Assembly (NCBI GenBank): GCA_005656395.1
Contig: SRSI01000031.1
Coordinates: forward strand, 62,001 to 126,000
Direction: 5' to 3'
DNA: 64,000 nt
Source of the DNA: Strongyloides papillosus
Taxonomy: Eukaryota > Nematoda > Chromadorea > Rhabditida > Strongyloididae
Shown piece after piece: positions 13,556 to 24,860 of this stretch (position 1 is the stretch's first letter; each line of letters begins with the position of its first letter). The translations under genes and the position numbers were made by a program. The notes under the pieces are model-generated. The model worked only from the letters and a program-made list of their open reading frames with translations. It was not told the origin of the DNA and did not search any database.

Positions 13556-13587
13556 AAATGATGGAAATTATATTTTATTTTAATAAA

Positions 13588-14291
13588 TCAAGCAACAAAA
13601 ACTTTATTTTTACAAATATCAGTTAAACCAAATTCTATTTTATCACCTGATACAACATTTGATATTCCGCTTGGTGTACCAGTCAATAATAAGTCACCTT
13701 TTTCTAATGTCACAAATTGAGAGATGTAACTAATTAACGATGGTATATCAAAAATCATAGCCTTAGTATTACATTTTTGACGTAGTTCACCATTAACATT
13801 GCAAAAAAGTTCAATATTATGTGGATTTTGAAGTTCATTTTTTGGGATAAATGATCCAACAACACACGAAGTATCAAAAGATTTTGCCAAAAACCATGGT
13901 TCACCTTCTTTTCTAGCATTAGTCTATAAAAAGAAGATTAATAAGATGAAGTTACAATAAAATTATTTACCAAAAAATCGTTTGCCGTCATATCCAATGC
14001 CACAGAGTAACCACCAACATAATTGTTAGCTTCCTCTTTTTTAATCTTATAACCTTGTTTTCCTATGATAACAGCTAACTCAACTTCTTGATATAAATCC
14101 TTACAACCAGGTGGTATTCGTATTTTACCTTCTTCACCAATAATAGTATTTGTAGATTTTAAAAAGAGTAATGGATTTTTTGGGATAGAATGATTTAAAC
14201 CTTCAAAATGATCACCATAATTTCTCCCTACACAAATAATTTTTTTAGTTAAATGACGAAAATTTGATAATGATCTTGATGTTCCTGCCAT
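13588..14291 (-). CDS. FAHD1: FAHD1-type acylpyruvase / oxaloacetate decarboxylase
   Basis: Predicted 218-aa fumarylacetoacetate hydrolase-domain protein, the normal length for FAHD1. Exon 1 is 14291-13971 and exon 2 is 13923-13588, joined in phase 0. CVGRNYGDH near the N-terminus matches the FAHD1 lid/active-site segment (catalytic His 28). The metal ligands are present as E69 and E71 (YQEVELAVIIGK) and D100 (GGYSVALDMTA). The core continues with PWFLAKSFDTSC, FCNVNGELRQ and the family signature GDLLLTGTPSGI. In animals FAHD1 hydrolyses acylpyruvates and decarboxylates oxaloacetate, usually in mitochondria. The short basic N-terminus could be a weak targeting signal. It converges on the channel gene with only 32 bp between stop codons, so the 3' UTRs probably overlap. 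Confidence 0.92.
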
Positions 14292-15708
14292 TTTTACGTA
14301 ATTTTATTTTAAAATAAAAAAAATAAAAATATTTTTCCACGATTTAATATGTTTATATATATACCAATCGTTATAAACAAGTTTATATGTCATTTCTCGT
14401 CGTGATAAATGTTATCATACTTTTAATGACCATAATAAGAATATTTATTATCTAATCAAGAGATAATGGTAGTATATGGAGATAACAAATATATTATTAT
14501 CTATCTCATATTTATTTTTCAAAGTGGTTTGTAATAAATATGGAGAAAAAATTGTAAAGATTATTAAATTTGGGAATTTATGGTCTATCATATGATGATT
14601 AAAATGACTTGGTCACCTTTATTTTGATTTATATTATTAGATAAAATTTTATATTAATTTTAGCACGTTCCCTTTTTTGAGTGAGGAGATAAAATTTTAT
14701 TTAAAATTTTTGTCGATGAAGATTTTTATCTGTTTATTACATTTTAAATGTTTGACTTGTAATTTAATTTCATAACGATAAAACGTAACTTGGACTGATA
14801 TCAATTAATTATGATGGTAAATAAATAAACATTAATCTGCTTTAACGTCAAATGTTATGATAAACATTCCGGAATTTATGAAAAAAGTTATCTGAGTATA
14901 AACTATATTAAATGATACAAAAGGATTTCGAGGATAATTAAAACGTTAATGAATAATATATTGCAATTATTCAGCAAAATGAAATAATTTTCTAATAACT
15001 CCTACGTTATGTTTCCCTTAAGTTGCACTTAAAAAGTACAAATTTTAAAATAATTCTAGACATTAAAATCTATTTTATAAAAATTTTTATTAACTTCCTT
15101 CTTCTTCTCTGGTTAATATATTTTTAATTATAAAAAAGGCAGTTTAAAATTATGTATAATTTTTAATTTGTTAAAATTAAAAAGAAAGAACTTTTTTTAA
15201 TTAATCTAAATAATATATAAAAGTTTTTCAGAAGTTAAGATATCGTAACAAAGATTATTGTTATGAATATTTAAACTACCAAAAATATATAGATAGATTA
15301 CTATATAAAGTTAAAAAAAATTGTATAAAAATTATTTCAATAATTATATAATTCGTTATAATATTTACAATTTTCCCATAAAAAATAATAGTTAGTCAAT
15401 AGAAATTTATTATTTCCATATAATATTGTAATTTTTACAGAAAAAATGTTTGAAATGTAATTTTAAGATTTTTCAAACACAATTTATAACTTAGAGTATA
15501 ATATTAATTTTACACTTTTTAGTAAAAATTTAAGTTCATTTCCATTTTTATCAGTTGATTAATGAAAAATGATTTATAAGTTAATAAAGAAAGCTTACAA
15601 AAATAATTATAAAAATATTAAATTTCCCATCTGCACTTTATAAAATTGTATATATACAAAGAGTATGATAATATCTTCTTAAAAAATATACCAATTCACT
15701 TCTTAAAT
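14292..15708. other. Gene-free stretch before the guanylate cyclase gene
   Basis: Shared upstream region of the divergently arranged FAHD1 and guanylate cyclase genes. It is strongly AT-rich, and no coding or RNA gene is recognised. Confidence 0.5.
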
Positions 15709-18700
15709 ATGTTTAAGACATTTTTTATTACAATTGTATTATTATTGAAGTCAACAGAATGTCAAAACTATACAGGATCACTAAAAATTGGCTTAATATT
15801 CCCTTATAAAGATACTGCATATGTTAAATATATGGGTTTCCAAAATTCGGCCTCAGCTATTATGATTGCTTTGAAATATGTGAAAGAAGATTATCCCATG
15901 CTTGATAATATAAATATAACGTAATAATTATGATAAATAAATAAATAAAATCCTATCATTTAATTTTTGTAGATTTTACTGGAAATTCAATGAATGCCTG
16001 TCAAGTGACGTCTCCGGAAAGATGTATGATCTTATAACAAAAAACAAGATTAATGTTCTATTTGGACCACCATGTAGGAAGACATTAAATACAATAACAA
16101 GTATTGCTTCATACTACAAAATTTTAACATTACTATGGGGAAATGTTTTCTTAGATATGGATGATTACAGTGGTCATAAAACAGTAATAGGATCTGTAAT
16201 GAGTTCTTACGTTGATATGAATCATTGTTTAGGAAAATTTTTAGTAATGTTTAAATGGTAAGGCACAGTAAATTTATAATAATTGTAATTTTTAAGGACA
16301 ACAGTATCAATTATCTACCAATCAGATGGGGATCATTTGCATATGTGCGACATTTACACCGAAAACTTGTTATCGACATTTACTACATATTATGGAGACA
16401 TTTTTATAGCATACCGTAAGAAAATTTCAGATTCGAATTCAATAAAAGATCATTCCATTTCAAATGATATAAAAGAAGTTTCAAGAATTGTTATTATGTG
16501 TTTTGATGATAAAGTCTTGCTAAAAGAAATGCTACTAGATTTCTATGATCATGATATGAATAATCGTGATTATGTTTATATAAATATAGATGCTAATATG
16601 GATAAATATATTGATGATGAAAATGAGAATGTATTTCAGTATAACGATATTTTGTATGGAAATAGAGAGGATGATTTCAATGAAATGTACAAGTGGATGT
16701 ATCATTACCAGTTTTACTTGGGTGGAGGAAAAAGTGATATATATGATGAGATAAGGAGATTAGTACCAATTTACATGCAAAAAGAACCATTTTTGTGTAA
16801 AAAAAAGTGTGCTAAATACAATGTTTCGAGTGTTTATGCTCCATATTTATTTGATGCTTCGTATATATATTTCACGACAATTTGTAAAATATTATTAGCT
16901 AATGACATAACTAATGTTAGTGAAATAACATTTCTAAATGTTACAGAAGAAATTCCTGGTGATTATGTTCTTTCAACGGGAGAATTTAGTATGTCAAAAA
17001 ATTTGACAAGAGTAACAAAAGTCGTGTTAAGTAGATATACTCCTAATGGTCGTGGTATCGTTAATTTGCTTTATATTACAAGGAAAAAGAATGACAGTGT
17101 AAGTTTTTGAAGCATATTAATATTTATAACCTTTTCAAGACTATTAATTTAATATCTACTGATCTAAAAAATACAATATGGTACTATAGAGATGGTAAAT
17201 ATCCACTTAATGTACCAGAATGCGGTTACACTAATGAACTTTGTACAAAATCATTCATAGAGGAATCACCGATTAGATTTGCTGCAATAATTGTAGCTTC
17301 TATAATAACACTGTTGATAATTTTGGGTGTCATCATATATATGTATCACATAAAAAGTAAACAACGAAAGGTGAATGATTTAATATGGAGAATTGATTTA
17401 AGAAGTGTTAAAAAAGTATCAGAATGTGTTTCATCATCAGTGAGGACAATGTCAAAATTATCATTAGATTCCTCAGTATGTTCAGAAGGGAAATTAAATA
17501 CAAAAAGCACGAAAAACAAAGCCCACATACTTTTTGTTTATGAAAACAAAATGATTGTTGGAGAGAAACATAATATATCTTATAGCGCACTTAATGAAAG
17601 CAATAAAATAGAATTACGTAATATGAAAATGTTAAGCAATGCAAATTTAAATAAATTTATTGGTTTCAATCACTCACCAACATTTTGTATCTCATTTTGG
17701 GGATATTGCTCAAGATTAAGCTTGGTTGATATATTTCAAGCACCTAGTGAAACTTATGAAATCGATGCATTTTTTATTTATTCATTAATAAGTGATGCTA
17801 TTGAAGGTTTAAATGCGATTCATAATAGTCCTATAAAAGTACATGGAAATTTAATGTTAACAAATTGTCTTGTAGATGAGAGATGGCAGTTAAAATTATC
17901 TGATTTTGGTTTAGGATTCGTTAGAACTGAGGAGGTAAAAGATTCAAGATTATTATTGTGGACAGCACCAGAGATATTGAAAGGTGAAGTTAGTGAAAAA
18001 AGTAAAAAAACTGATATATATTCCTTGTCAATTGTGATGGCTGATATCATGAATAATAATATTTCTTTTGAAAATTCAGATGTTAATGGTGGGAGTGATG
18101 AAGTTGTGTATATGCTAAAACATAAAAAGAATAGTACTTTTAGACCAAAATTAAATCCTAAAGCTGATAATCTTCCTGTAGCAATGGTAGTAATTTATTA
18201 TTAGTCTTTAATAATTATCTTTTTTTAGACTCATTTAGTAAAAGATATGTGGTCGGAGGATCCAAATTCTCGTCCAACAATCGAAGTTATTAAAAAACTA
18301 ATAAAAGAAATGAACCCAAGTAAAAGCCGAAATCTTATGGATCACGTATTTAACATTCTTGAAAATTATGCATCATCACTAGAAGAGGAAATAAATTTAA
18401 GAACACAAGAACTAATGAAAGAAAAAAAGAAAGCGGATTTACTATTATCAAGAATGTTACCTACACAGGTTATTGAAAAATTAAAATTAGGACAAGCTAT
18501 ACAACCAGAAACTTATGATGAAGTAACAATATTTTTTTCTGATATTGTTTCGTTTACAACACTTGCTAGTAAATGTACACCACTTCAAGTAGTTGATTTA
18601 TTAAATAGCTTATATACACTTTTTGATTCAACTATTAATGAGTATGATGTTTATAAAGTTGAAACGATTGGTGATGGTTATATGTGTGCTTCAGGATTAC

Positions 18701-19142
18701 CAAATAGAAATGAATATTTACATGTAAAAGAAATTTCTTGTTTAAGTATTGAATTAGTTAAAAAAATGAAAGGTTTTAGTATTGTTTATCTACCAAATGA
18801 AAATATTAGAGTTCGTATAGGGATACATACCGGGAGTTGTATTGCATGTGTTGTTGGCTTAACAATGCCGAAGTATTGTCTTTTTGGTAATGCCGTTACT
18901 TTAGCTAGTAAAATGGAAAGTAATGGAAAAGGTACTTTTTTTTATTGTCATATTTCATAAAAATATTATTTTTAGCCAATCATATACATATGTCTTGTGA
19001 TGCACATAAGTTATTAACAGAGAAAATTGGTGGTTTTGTAACACAACGTCGTGGTGAAATTATGATTAAAGGAGTAGGGGTTTTTGAAACATATTGGTTA
19101 CTTGGAAAAGGAGGTGAAATCATTTACACACCTGAAATATAA
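15709..19142 (+). CDS. Receptor-type guanylate cyclase
   Basis: Predicted 1071-aa single-pass receptor that makes cGMP. Six exons: 15709-15920, 15973-16257, 16297-17098, 17140-18186, 18229-18931 and 18976-19142. All junctions keep the frame. The start is chosen at the ATG that opens a signal peptide (MFKTFFITIVLLL). Order of parts: ANF-receptor-like ligand domain (about 25-470), TM at about 478-503, kinase homology domain with HGNL in place of HRDL (pseudokinase) and an intact DFG, coiled linker with LEEEINLRTQELMKEKKK, then the class III cyclase domain. Metal-binding Asp residues are at about 887 (FSDIVSFT) and 931 (GDGY), and guanine-selecting Glu and Cys at about 927 and 999. The catalytic Asn/Arg pair is replaced by Thr (about 1006) and Lys (about 1010), as in soluble cyclase alpha subunits. 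Nematode receptor cyclases act in chemosensory neurons. Confidence 0.93.
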
Positions 19143-19514
19143 AAGTTCACCTGAAAATGAAAACAATTTTATAGTAAATCAAATAAAAAATGACAAAATA
19201 CAATAGGTTAAATAATTATTATGAAAAAAATAATTGTTATAAAAGTAAAGAATGTGGTATTTGTTAAGAAAAGCATTTTCTTTATAGTACCTATAAGTTT
19301 AGAACAAGAAAGTTAAACTTAAACTTTTCTTATCTTTTAAGCTATTTATCCATATGATTAGAATATATTCATTTATTATGTCTTGTATACTATATACATC
19401 ATAAATATACCAACACACCTATGGTATATTTCTGTTAATTAGCTTACTTTAATTCAAAGAAATAATTATTTAATTTCTTCTCTATATTAACAATTATATA
19501 TTTTTGTTAATAAT

Positions 19515-20249
19515 ATGAGTGAAGATGTTGAGAATGATTTTATTGATTTTAAGAAATTTAAACACCAAAGGAAGTACAGATGTTTATGTAACTGTATGCA
19601 TATTAAGGTAAGTTATAATATTTCTCATTTTTTTAAATTTTAGAATGGGGCATTTATAATGTCATTATGGGCAGCTTTAATGGTATTTTTAAATATTACT
19701 GTAAAAATTATTGGTTTCACAGAGACAGACTGGAATTGGATGTTACTATTTTTGATAACTGATGGTATTTCTATTTTATCATTGATTTATGGTATTAAAA
19801 CAGAGAAACCGGCATTGATACAACCATTTGTAGTTTTAAGTGTAAGGAATTTATATAAAATTTATTAGTTTATTATTCTAAAAATTCATTTAAGTTATTA
19901 ACAATACCATTATTAATTTTATTAGTAATGTTTTTCACAACAGCTATTTATGATCAAGAATCGTTTGCGGGTCACTATATAGAGACAGAATTTACGAGAA
20001 AATATTTAAAAAATTTTCAAAAATATACGAGCACAGATATTAAACTTCGTATGTTTTAAATTATCAATAAAAAATATAACTTATTTAATAGAAATAAAAC
20101 TTTCAGCTATCGGTTATGTAATATTTCTCTCAACAACAGCATTACTTCACTTGTGGTTTAGTTGGATCTTCTTTAAATGTGCATCATACTACAGAGATTG
20201 TGAAGAATTTCTTTCAAATATTAAAAATAAAACGACTAATTTGTTTTGA
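19515..20249 (+). CDS. Four-TM membrane protein of unknown function
   Basis: Predicted 195-aa protein in four short exons: 19515-19607, 19644-19841, 19895-20048 and 20107-20249. All junctions are in frame with GTAAG/GTATG donors. The N-terminus is charged and ends in a Cys motif (YRCLCNCMHIKNG) just before the first membrane segment. About four hydrophobic segments follow: SLWAALMVFLNITVKIIGF, MLLFLITDGISILSLIYG, LLTIPLLILLVMFF and VIFLSTTALLHLWFSWIFF. The Cys-CMHIK-G-A start followed by four TMs resembles the LAPTM-like/DUF7027 nematode membrane proteins, but I cannot confirm this. It sits about 370 bp downstream of the guanylate cyclase in the same direction; no operon is implied. Confidence 0.72.
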
Positions 20250-20310
20250 AATAAATTCTCTTTTTTATTATTATTAAGGCACAATATATATAAGTAAGTA
20301 AAATAAATAA

Positions 20311-21501
20311 TTATTTTTGTAATTTTTTATATGAAATTTGGAAATTTTCAAATTCTTCTTTCATTTCTTGAGTAAATTCTTCATTGAACAACTTCGGCAA
20401 AAGTTTTAATATTTCATTCAAGGGAATGGACCAGAATTTGGATGATAAATTAATATCTCCAGGATATGATGTGAACATACTTTTAAACACCCCTTCAAAA
20501 GTGTCTCTTTTTCTTATATTAACTATTTTAGAAAGTAAAAAATGTAATTTAACTATAAAAATTTCATCTATGTGTTTTTGATCGTAACCTAATTCATTCC
20601 TACTTTTTGGTTGTATAAGAATTCCTTTCATTAAACTTGGATCAATACTATTATCTTCTAATTTACTTAATGTTGTTGCCTTATATTCAGGTAGGATCAT
20701 TTTAGGATAAATTTCATCACATTTAAAAGAACCAATATCTTTTAAATTGAAGAATGTATTAAAAAACAGCGAATTTTTTATGATTGTTTTTGAAGGACTC
20801 ATTAAATTGTTTTTGACTAAAAACAATTCATAATACAACCTGAAAATATGATGTCATTTTTATAATAAATAAAAGATCTACTTACTCAGGTGTTATAAAT
20901 GTTATCAATGATAATTTAGTTTTGGGTGATAGAAGAGAACTTTCTTTATTTGAATAATAAGTACCGGCTTCATTCATTAAATAATTAATAAAGTGTTTAT
21001 GACTTCTTGTTGTGTTTGTGGCAGTAATGATAACACTATTTTTTGAGTAAGCAATTTTTTCATCCTTCTTAACCTCATCTAAAATAATTAATCTTTTTAT
21101 ATAAATAATTTAATAACAGACTTAACATACGAGCTTTATCAGGATACTTTTGAATATAATCATTAGAATTATACTGTAAAATTTGCTCAACAAAAGTTTC
21201 ACTATTTTGCTTTCCTCTCTTCGTTGTATTAAATATCTCCTCCACATTAGCATTAAGGACACATTTTGATGCCAATATAATAGATGGAAAATTTCTGTCT
21301 GTGTTTAAAAAATTTTTATCCTCTATTGCATTATTATTTAACTTCCACTTATCAAGTGAATTCTATAAATAAAAAATAGAAATTTTTTTTTTGAATTATC
21401 TAAATTTTATATTGCTATATATGTCTAATTCGTTTATACATTTTATCAATGGCTATTTTTATAGATATTGTATATACTTATAAAAAGTCAAATACCTTCA
21501 T
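20311..21501 (-). CDS. Unidentified multi-exon protein, about 319 aa
   Basis: Three well-supported exons (21362-21131, 21078-20886, 20839-20311) join in frame at GTATG/GTAAG donors and TTTTAG/TTTTCAG acceptors. A two-codon first exon (21501-21496, ATGAAG) is only one way to provide a start. The product is soluble-looking, with no signal peptide or TM. Visible segments include RNFPSIILASKCVLNANVEE, SVIITATNTTRSHKHFINYL, a Lys-rich middle and a helical C-terminus ending QISYKKLQK. No family is recognised. Stop codon to stop codon it is convergent with the four-TM gene, about 60 bp apart. The reading frame through three splice junctions makes a real gene likely; function is unknown. Confidence 0.6.
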
Positions 21502-21718
21502 TATGTAAGTGTTTTGTCCCTTTTAAAGATAAGATTTAATTAACTTTAGACCCTTTCAATAAATAATATTGAATAAAGTGACATAACAATACAAAGTATT
21601 GTGTTGAAATTTTTAAACATCATAATGATGTATTTAAAAGAGAAGAAGTTTAATATAAAATAAAGATATATGGAAAAGATTTTGTTAAGATATAGCTATT
21701 GTATATATAATTTTAAGA

Positions 21719-22630
21719 ATGTCTACATTGGGTAGTTATATAATATTTTGCTTTTTAATAAAAATTTGTATATGTTTACAAAAAAGTAATTATAATATCT
21801 CTAATTATGTTTATCCAAGAAATAAAATTAGACACCATAAAAAGATAATTAATATGGGTAAGTTAATTGTATTATAGAAATAAAATTATTCCTCTACTCT
21901 CTATGTAGCAAGATATGCTTATGTAATGCCAACTACACCATATTCAAGGAATCATGTTATAAGAGAGAAACCCGGAAGTAGTATAGATGATTTTGGGGAA
22001 TTTAAATTACGATGTCCTTTGATACCAAAACATTTAAGATCTCAAAAAAATTTTAAAGTTGAAGTTATATGGACAAAAAATAACATCGAGCAGTGGGTTA
22101 GGATAACATTAGATGGGAAAATCCAAACAAAATTGGCTGATTGGGTAAAAAAAGAGAAAGATGAAAATAATAAAATATGGATACATATATCAGCATACTA
22201 CGAAAGATATATATTTTATATTAATTTAAAAGAAAACCAATATGCTATGGCTATAAAAAAAGCTTACCTAAAGGAGCACAATGATACATGGCAATGCAAA
22301 ATAATGGCCATAGATAATAAAGGGACAATATATCATTTTTCAAGTAGGAAAACTGTTAAATCAAGAGAAGATAATTCTAGTAATAAATACTATTTATTTT
22401 CATCAACACCCCAACCAATGGATAATCTTCAAAACGTATTGTTTTCAAGAATTGACAATGACGATGACGAAATATTATTTAGTAAGCATCTATCAGCATA
22501 TGACTATAAGAGATTGAGAAAAGAAGTTAATGATATTAAAGCTTTTAGGAAATTTAGAAATTCAACTTACAAAATATCATTATCATTAAAAATCTTTGTA
22601 GCAATTCTACTATATTTTGTGATAATTTAA
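21719..22630 (+). CDS. Ig-like membrane-anchored protein
   Basis: Predicted 286-aa protein in two exons, 21719-21857 and 21909-22630 (GTAAGT donor, ATGTAG acceptor, split codon Ala). Residues about 1-22 form a signal peptide. The middle (about 60-165) looks like one immunoglobulin-type domain: LRCPLIP (first Cys), VEVIWTKN (core Trp), then DTWQCKIMAID (D-x-W-x-C in place of D-x-Y-x-C). A Lys/Arg-rich linker follows, and the last 20 residues (LSLKIFVAILLYFVII) are hydrophobic and reach the stop, as in a C-terminal anchor or a GPI signal. This suggests a cell-surface adhesion or receptor protein of nematode-restricted type. No specific family is recognised. Confidence 0.7.
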
Positions 22631-22651
22631 TAAAAAAAGGTTTAATATAAT

Positions 22652-22876
22652 TTATGCCATAAAACATACCACTTGCCAACGATGATATTTTTTAGATCCC
22701 TCTACAATTGTTACTTGTTGTGCTCCTTTGTTGATAATTTCAAGAGGAAATTCAAAATCATGTGTATCAAACATGATAACATTTGTTTCATTGAATTTTC
22801 CAATATTTTCAATTGTTGAAGTTATAGCATTTCTAATATTTTTATTTTGAAATCTACTCTTTATGATATTATTCAT
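22652..22876 (-). CDS. Hypothetical 74-aa protein
   Basis: ATG-initiated 74-codon frame with balanced protein-like composition (NVIMFDTHDFEFPLEI, QVTIVEGSKKYHRWQVVCF), unlike the Lys/Phe/Ile-only chance frames around it. It is predicted soluble, mixed alpha/beta, with no signal peptide. It lies 21 bp beyond the stop of the Ig-like gene and is convergent with it, so the 3' ends probably overlap. No splice partner is found. I do not recognise the family. Confidence 0.45.
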   Translation of the reverse strand: MNNIIKSRFQNKNIRNAITSTIENIGKFNETNVIMFDTHDFEFPLEIINKGAQQVTIVEGSKKYHRWQVVCFMA

Positions 22877-23159
22877 ATTAGATAAAAAATTATTTTATAC
22901 TCACAAAACATATAAAACTTTTATTTTGACAGTTAAACACAATCCCATTCTTTCGTTGTAAGTTATCATTATGTTAAGAAAAGAAGGAGAAACTATTTCT
23001 TCATATGTTAGTGGAGATTAAAGATCGTACTTTTCACTACAATTATAGATTTTTATTCTAACATGTGAAATTTTTTTATAATTAATACGGAAAAGCAAAT
23101 TCAATTATTATATTTCATACTCTAACATAAATTGCTTTTTGATAAAGAAGCTTATTTTG

Positions 23160-23528
23160 ATAAAAAAAGTATGCCGATTGATGGAATAAAAGCAACATCA
23201 TATATTGGTTTCACTATATTAAATGGACAGTCCTGAGGCTTATTTTTATATTAATCTAATTTTTCAATGATATAACAAAATTTTGTTCTATCTGTATATT
23301 GATATAAAACAATTCTTTGAATCTTTCCTTATGATTCATGTGTATTGGTAACTCCTCATCAGACACTACCGCCAGAAGTGGTGAAAAAAATATGTTATCT
23401 GAAATAGCTGATGCTGAACATCACAAATCATCAAAGACTTTAAATTCTCTTATTTTTGTCCACTCATCCAAACATATTATATTGCAAGCTTCGTATATTC
23501 TTACATAACCTTTTGAATTACAACTAAT
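23160..23528 (-). pseudogene. Decayed fragment of a SEH1-type nucleoporin gene
   Basis: Reading the minus strand from a good 3' splice site (TTTTTTTTCAG ending at 23529), the frame starts ISCNSKGYVRIYEA, then LDEWTKIREF, and later SPLLAVVSDEELP. A shifted frame then gives YQYTDRTKFCYIIEKL and VKPIYDVAFIPSIGI. In order and spacing this matches SEH1, a WD40 protein of the nuclear pore Y-complex and GATOR2 (VRIYEAPD, MIAVGSDD, DPVHDIAFAPNLG). An in-frame TGA after FDDL, a frameshift near RFKELFYI and a further stop before YKNKPQ break it, so it is not translatable. The retained acceptor suggests a DNA-level duplicate, not a processed copy. Confidence 0.75.
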
Positions 23529-23655
23529 CTGAAAAAAAATTAAAAACAAATAATTTTAATGTCAATTCACACAAATATCGGAAGTATAAAAGAATGAGTA
23601 ACAATTGAAAACAGCAGAATGTTTTACATATTTTATTTTAAACTTCCATTTCCCA

Positions 23656-24003
23656 ATGAAATCTAACCTAATATATTTTATCTTGATTATTTTTCTAATA
23701 CCAACTGAAGGATCAAAAACATTTCTTCAAAAGTAAAAAAAAATATCGTTAAATCGAGCTGTCTATCTCCAAAAAGAAACAGAGAAAAGTAGTAATATAT
23801 TAGCATGGTTATTAGAAGAATATTTTAAAGATTGGAGGATTAGAAAATTTACAGACAAATTTAAATTTAGGAGACCAAATAGAAAATTGTTACCAATCAC
23901 TAGAGATTCGTGAAATTAATGAAAGACAATATTCAAGGGAGTATAATGAATGTCATATTGATATTAATGTGATAATCGAAGAACATAATAAATTAATTTA
24001 TTA
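23656..24003 (+). pseudogene. Possible broken small secreted protein gene
   Basis: An ATG at 23656 opens a typical signal peptide (MKSNLIYFILIIFLIPTEGS) but the frame stops after FLQK. A second open stretch downstream at about 23822-24003 in another frame contains two Cys and a charged helical sequence (CYQSLEIREINERQYSREYN) and ends at TAA. No GT-AG pair that I tried joins the two without a stop. It is either a pseudogene or a gene whose intron I cannot resolve. It sits between two decayed housekeeping fragments, which favours decay. Confidence 0.3.
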
Positions 24004-24062
24004 AATTGAAATTATAAAATACAAAAATTTTAAGTAATATGAATAATACAACTTTTTTACAC

Positions 24063-24122
24063 TAAATACAATTTATTTACAATAAATACAACTTATTTAC
24101 AATAAATACAACTTATTTACAT
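24063..24122. repeat. Short tandem repeat, about 3 x 20 bp
   Basis: Three near-identical copies of AATAAATACAACTTATTTAC lie end to end between two pseudogene fragments. The unit is partly self-complementary (AAATA/TATTT), as is common for slippage-prone AT-rich repeats. Confidence 0.8.
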
Positions 24123-24129
24123 TTAATAA

Positions 24130-24860
24130 GCAGAATGATTATTTTCTGTTCCTTCAGAAGCAGGTGATCTTAAGAATATAGAAAAAAGCTCCTTATAAAT
24201 TTAGCAGATGTATTCTTCCATCCATTCAGTACTTTTGCTGATCTTTGTTTGATTTGATCAACGAAATTCTGTACTTGATATCTTGTTGCAGCCACGAATC
24301 CAACATTTAAATCTTTTGCACTCCATCCACGTGCCAAATTTCTCCTTACAAGTGTATCATAATCACGAATGACACGGCAGATAACATCAGATGTGCTGAC
24401 ACCTTCGATTCCTTGTGTTTCAATAAGCATATCTGCATTTCTGATTTCCTCATATACATCCTTCTCTCCTGGTGCTACATGCAGTATTGCATTATGAGCA
24501 ACAAAATTAACCTTCAATTATTTAAGAAAATCAACTGTTAGTTGGCGTGGTGCATTTCTATAGACCTCATCAACAAATCTGCATTGTATTACAGCTTCAT
24601 TTTTCTCCTCTTCACTTGTTACTGTTTTTCCTTTGTATTTATGTGTACATTCATCAATTTTCTCTCAAGAATGGCTGCTTCCTTATCACTATAGGAGATG
24701 CAGGTGCATCAAAGGCTATTGGTATAAGGATGCTTTTTTTCTCTTTTATATAATCCTCTATTGGGATCATTATGTAGACCCATTTCTCTGCATAAGGATT
24801 TTCATCTCCTTTGTTGACACGCTTGGGGTCCCATCTTGTTGTAAATATTATATTTAAAAT
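24130..24860 (-). pseudogene. Decayed CTP:phosphocholine cytidylyltransferase (PCYT1) copy
   Basis: The longest open part, 24517-24170, reads [57 protein letters not shown] and [13 protein letters not shown], which matches the C-terminal half of the PCYT1 catalytic domain. Upstream in the same frame are [12 protein letters not shown] and [20 protein letters not shown], separated from it by an in-frame TAA. Further upstream in another frame is [13 protein letters not shown], which fits the pre-catalytic segment. The block holding the nucleotide-binding HxGH motif between them is missing, and a frameshift precedes the C-terminal SPASEGTEN tail. The live enzyme makes CDP-choline for phosphatidylcholine; this copy cannot. 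Confidence 0.88.

Noticed and set aside
24547..24857. Two plus-strand frames of 68 and 74 codons
   Set aside because: They are the complement of the PCYT1 pseudogene.
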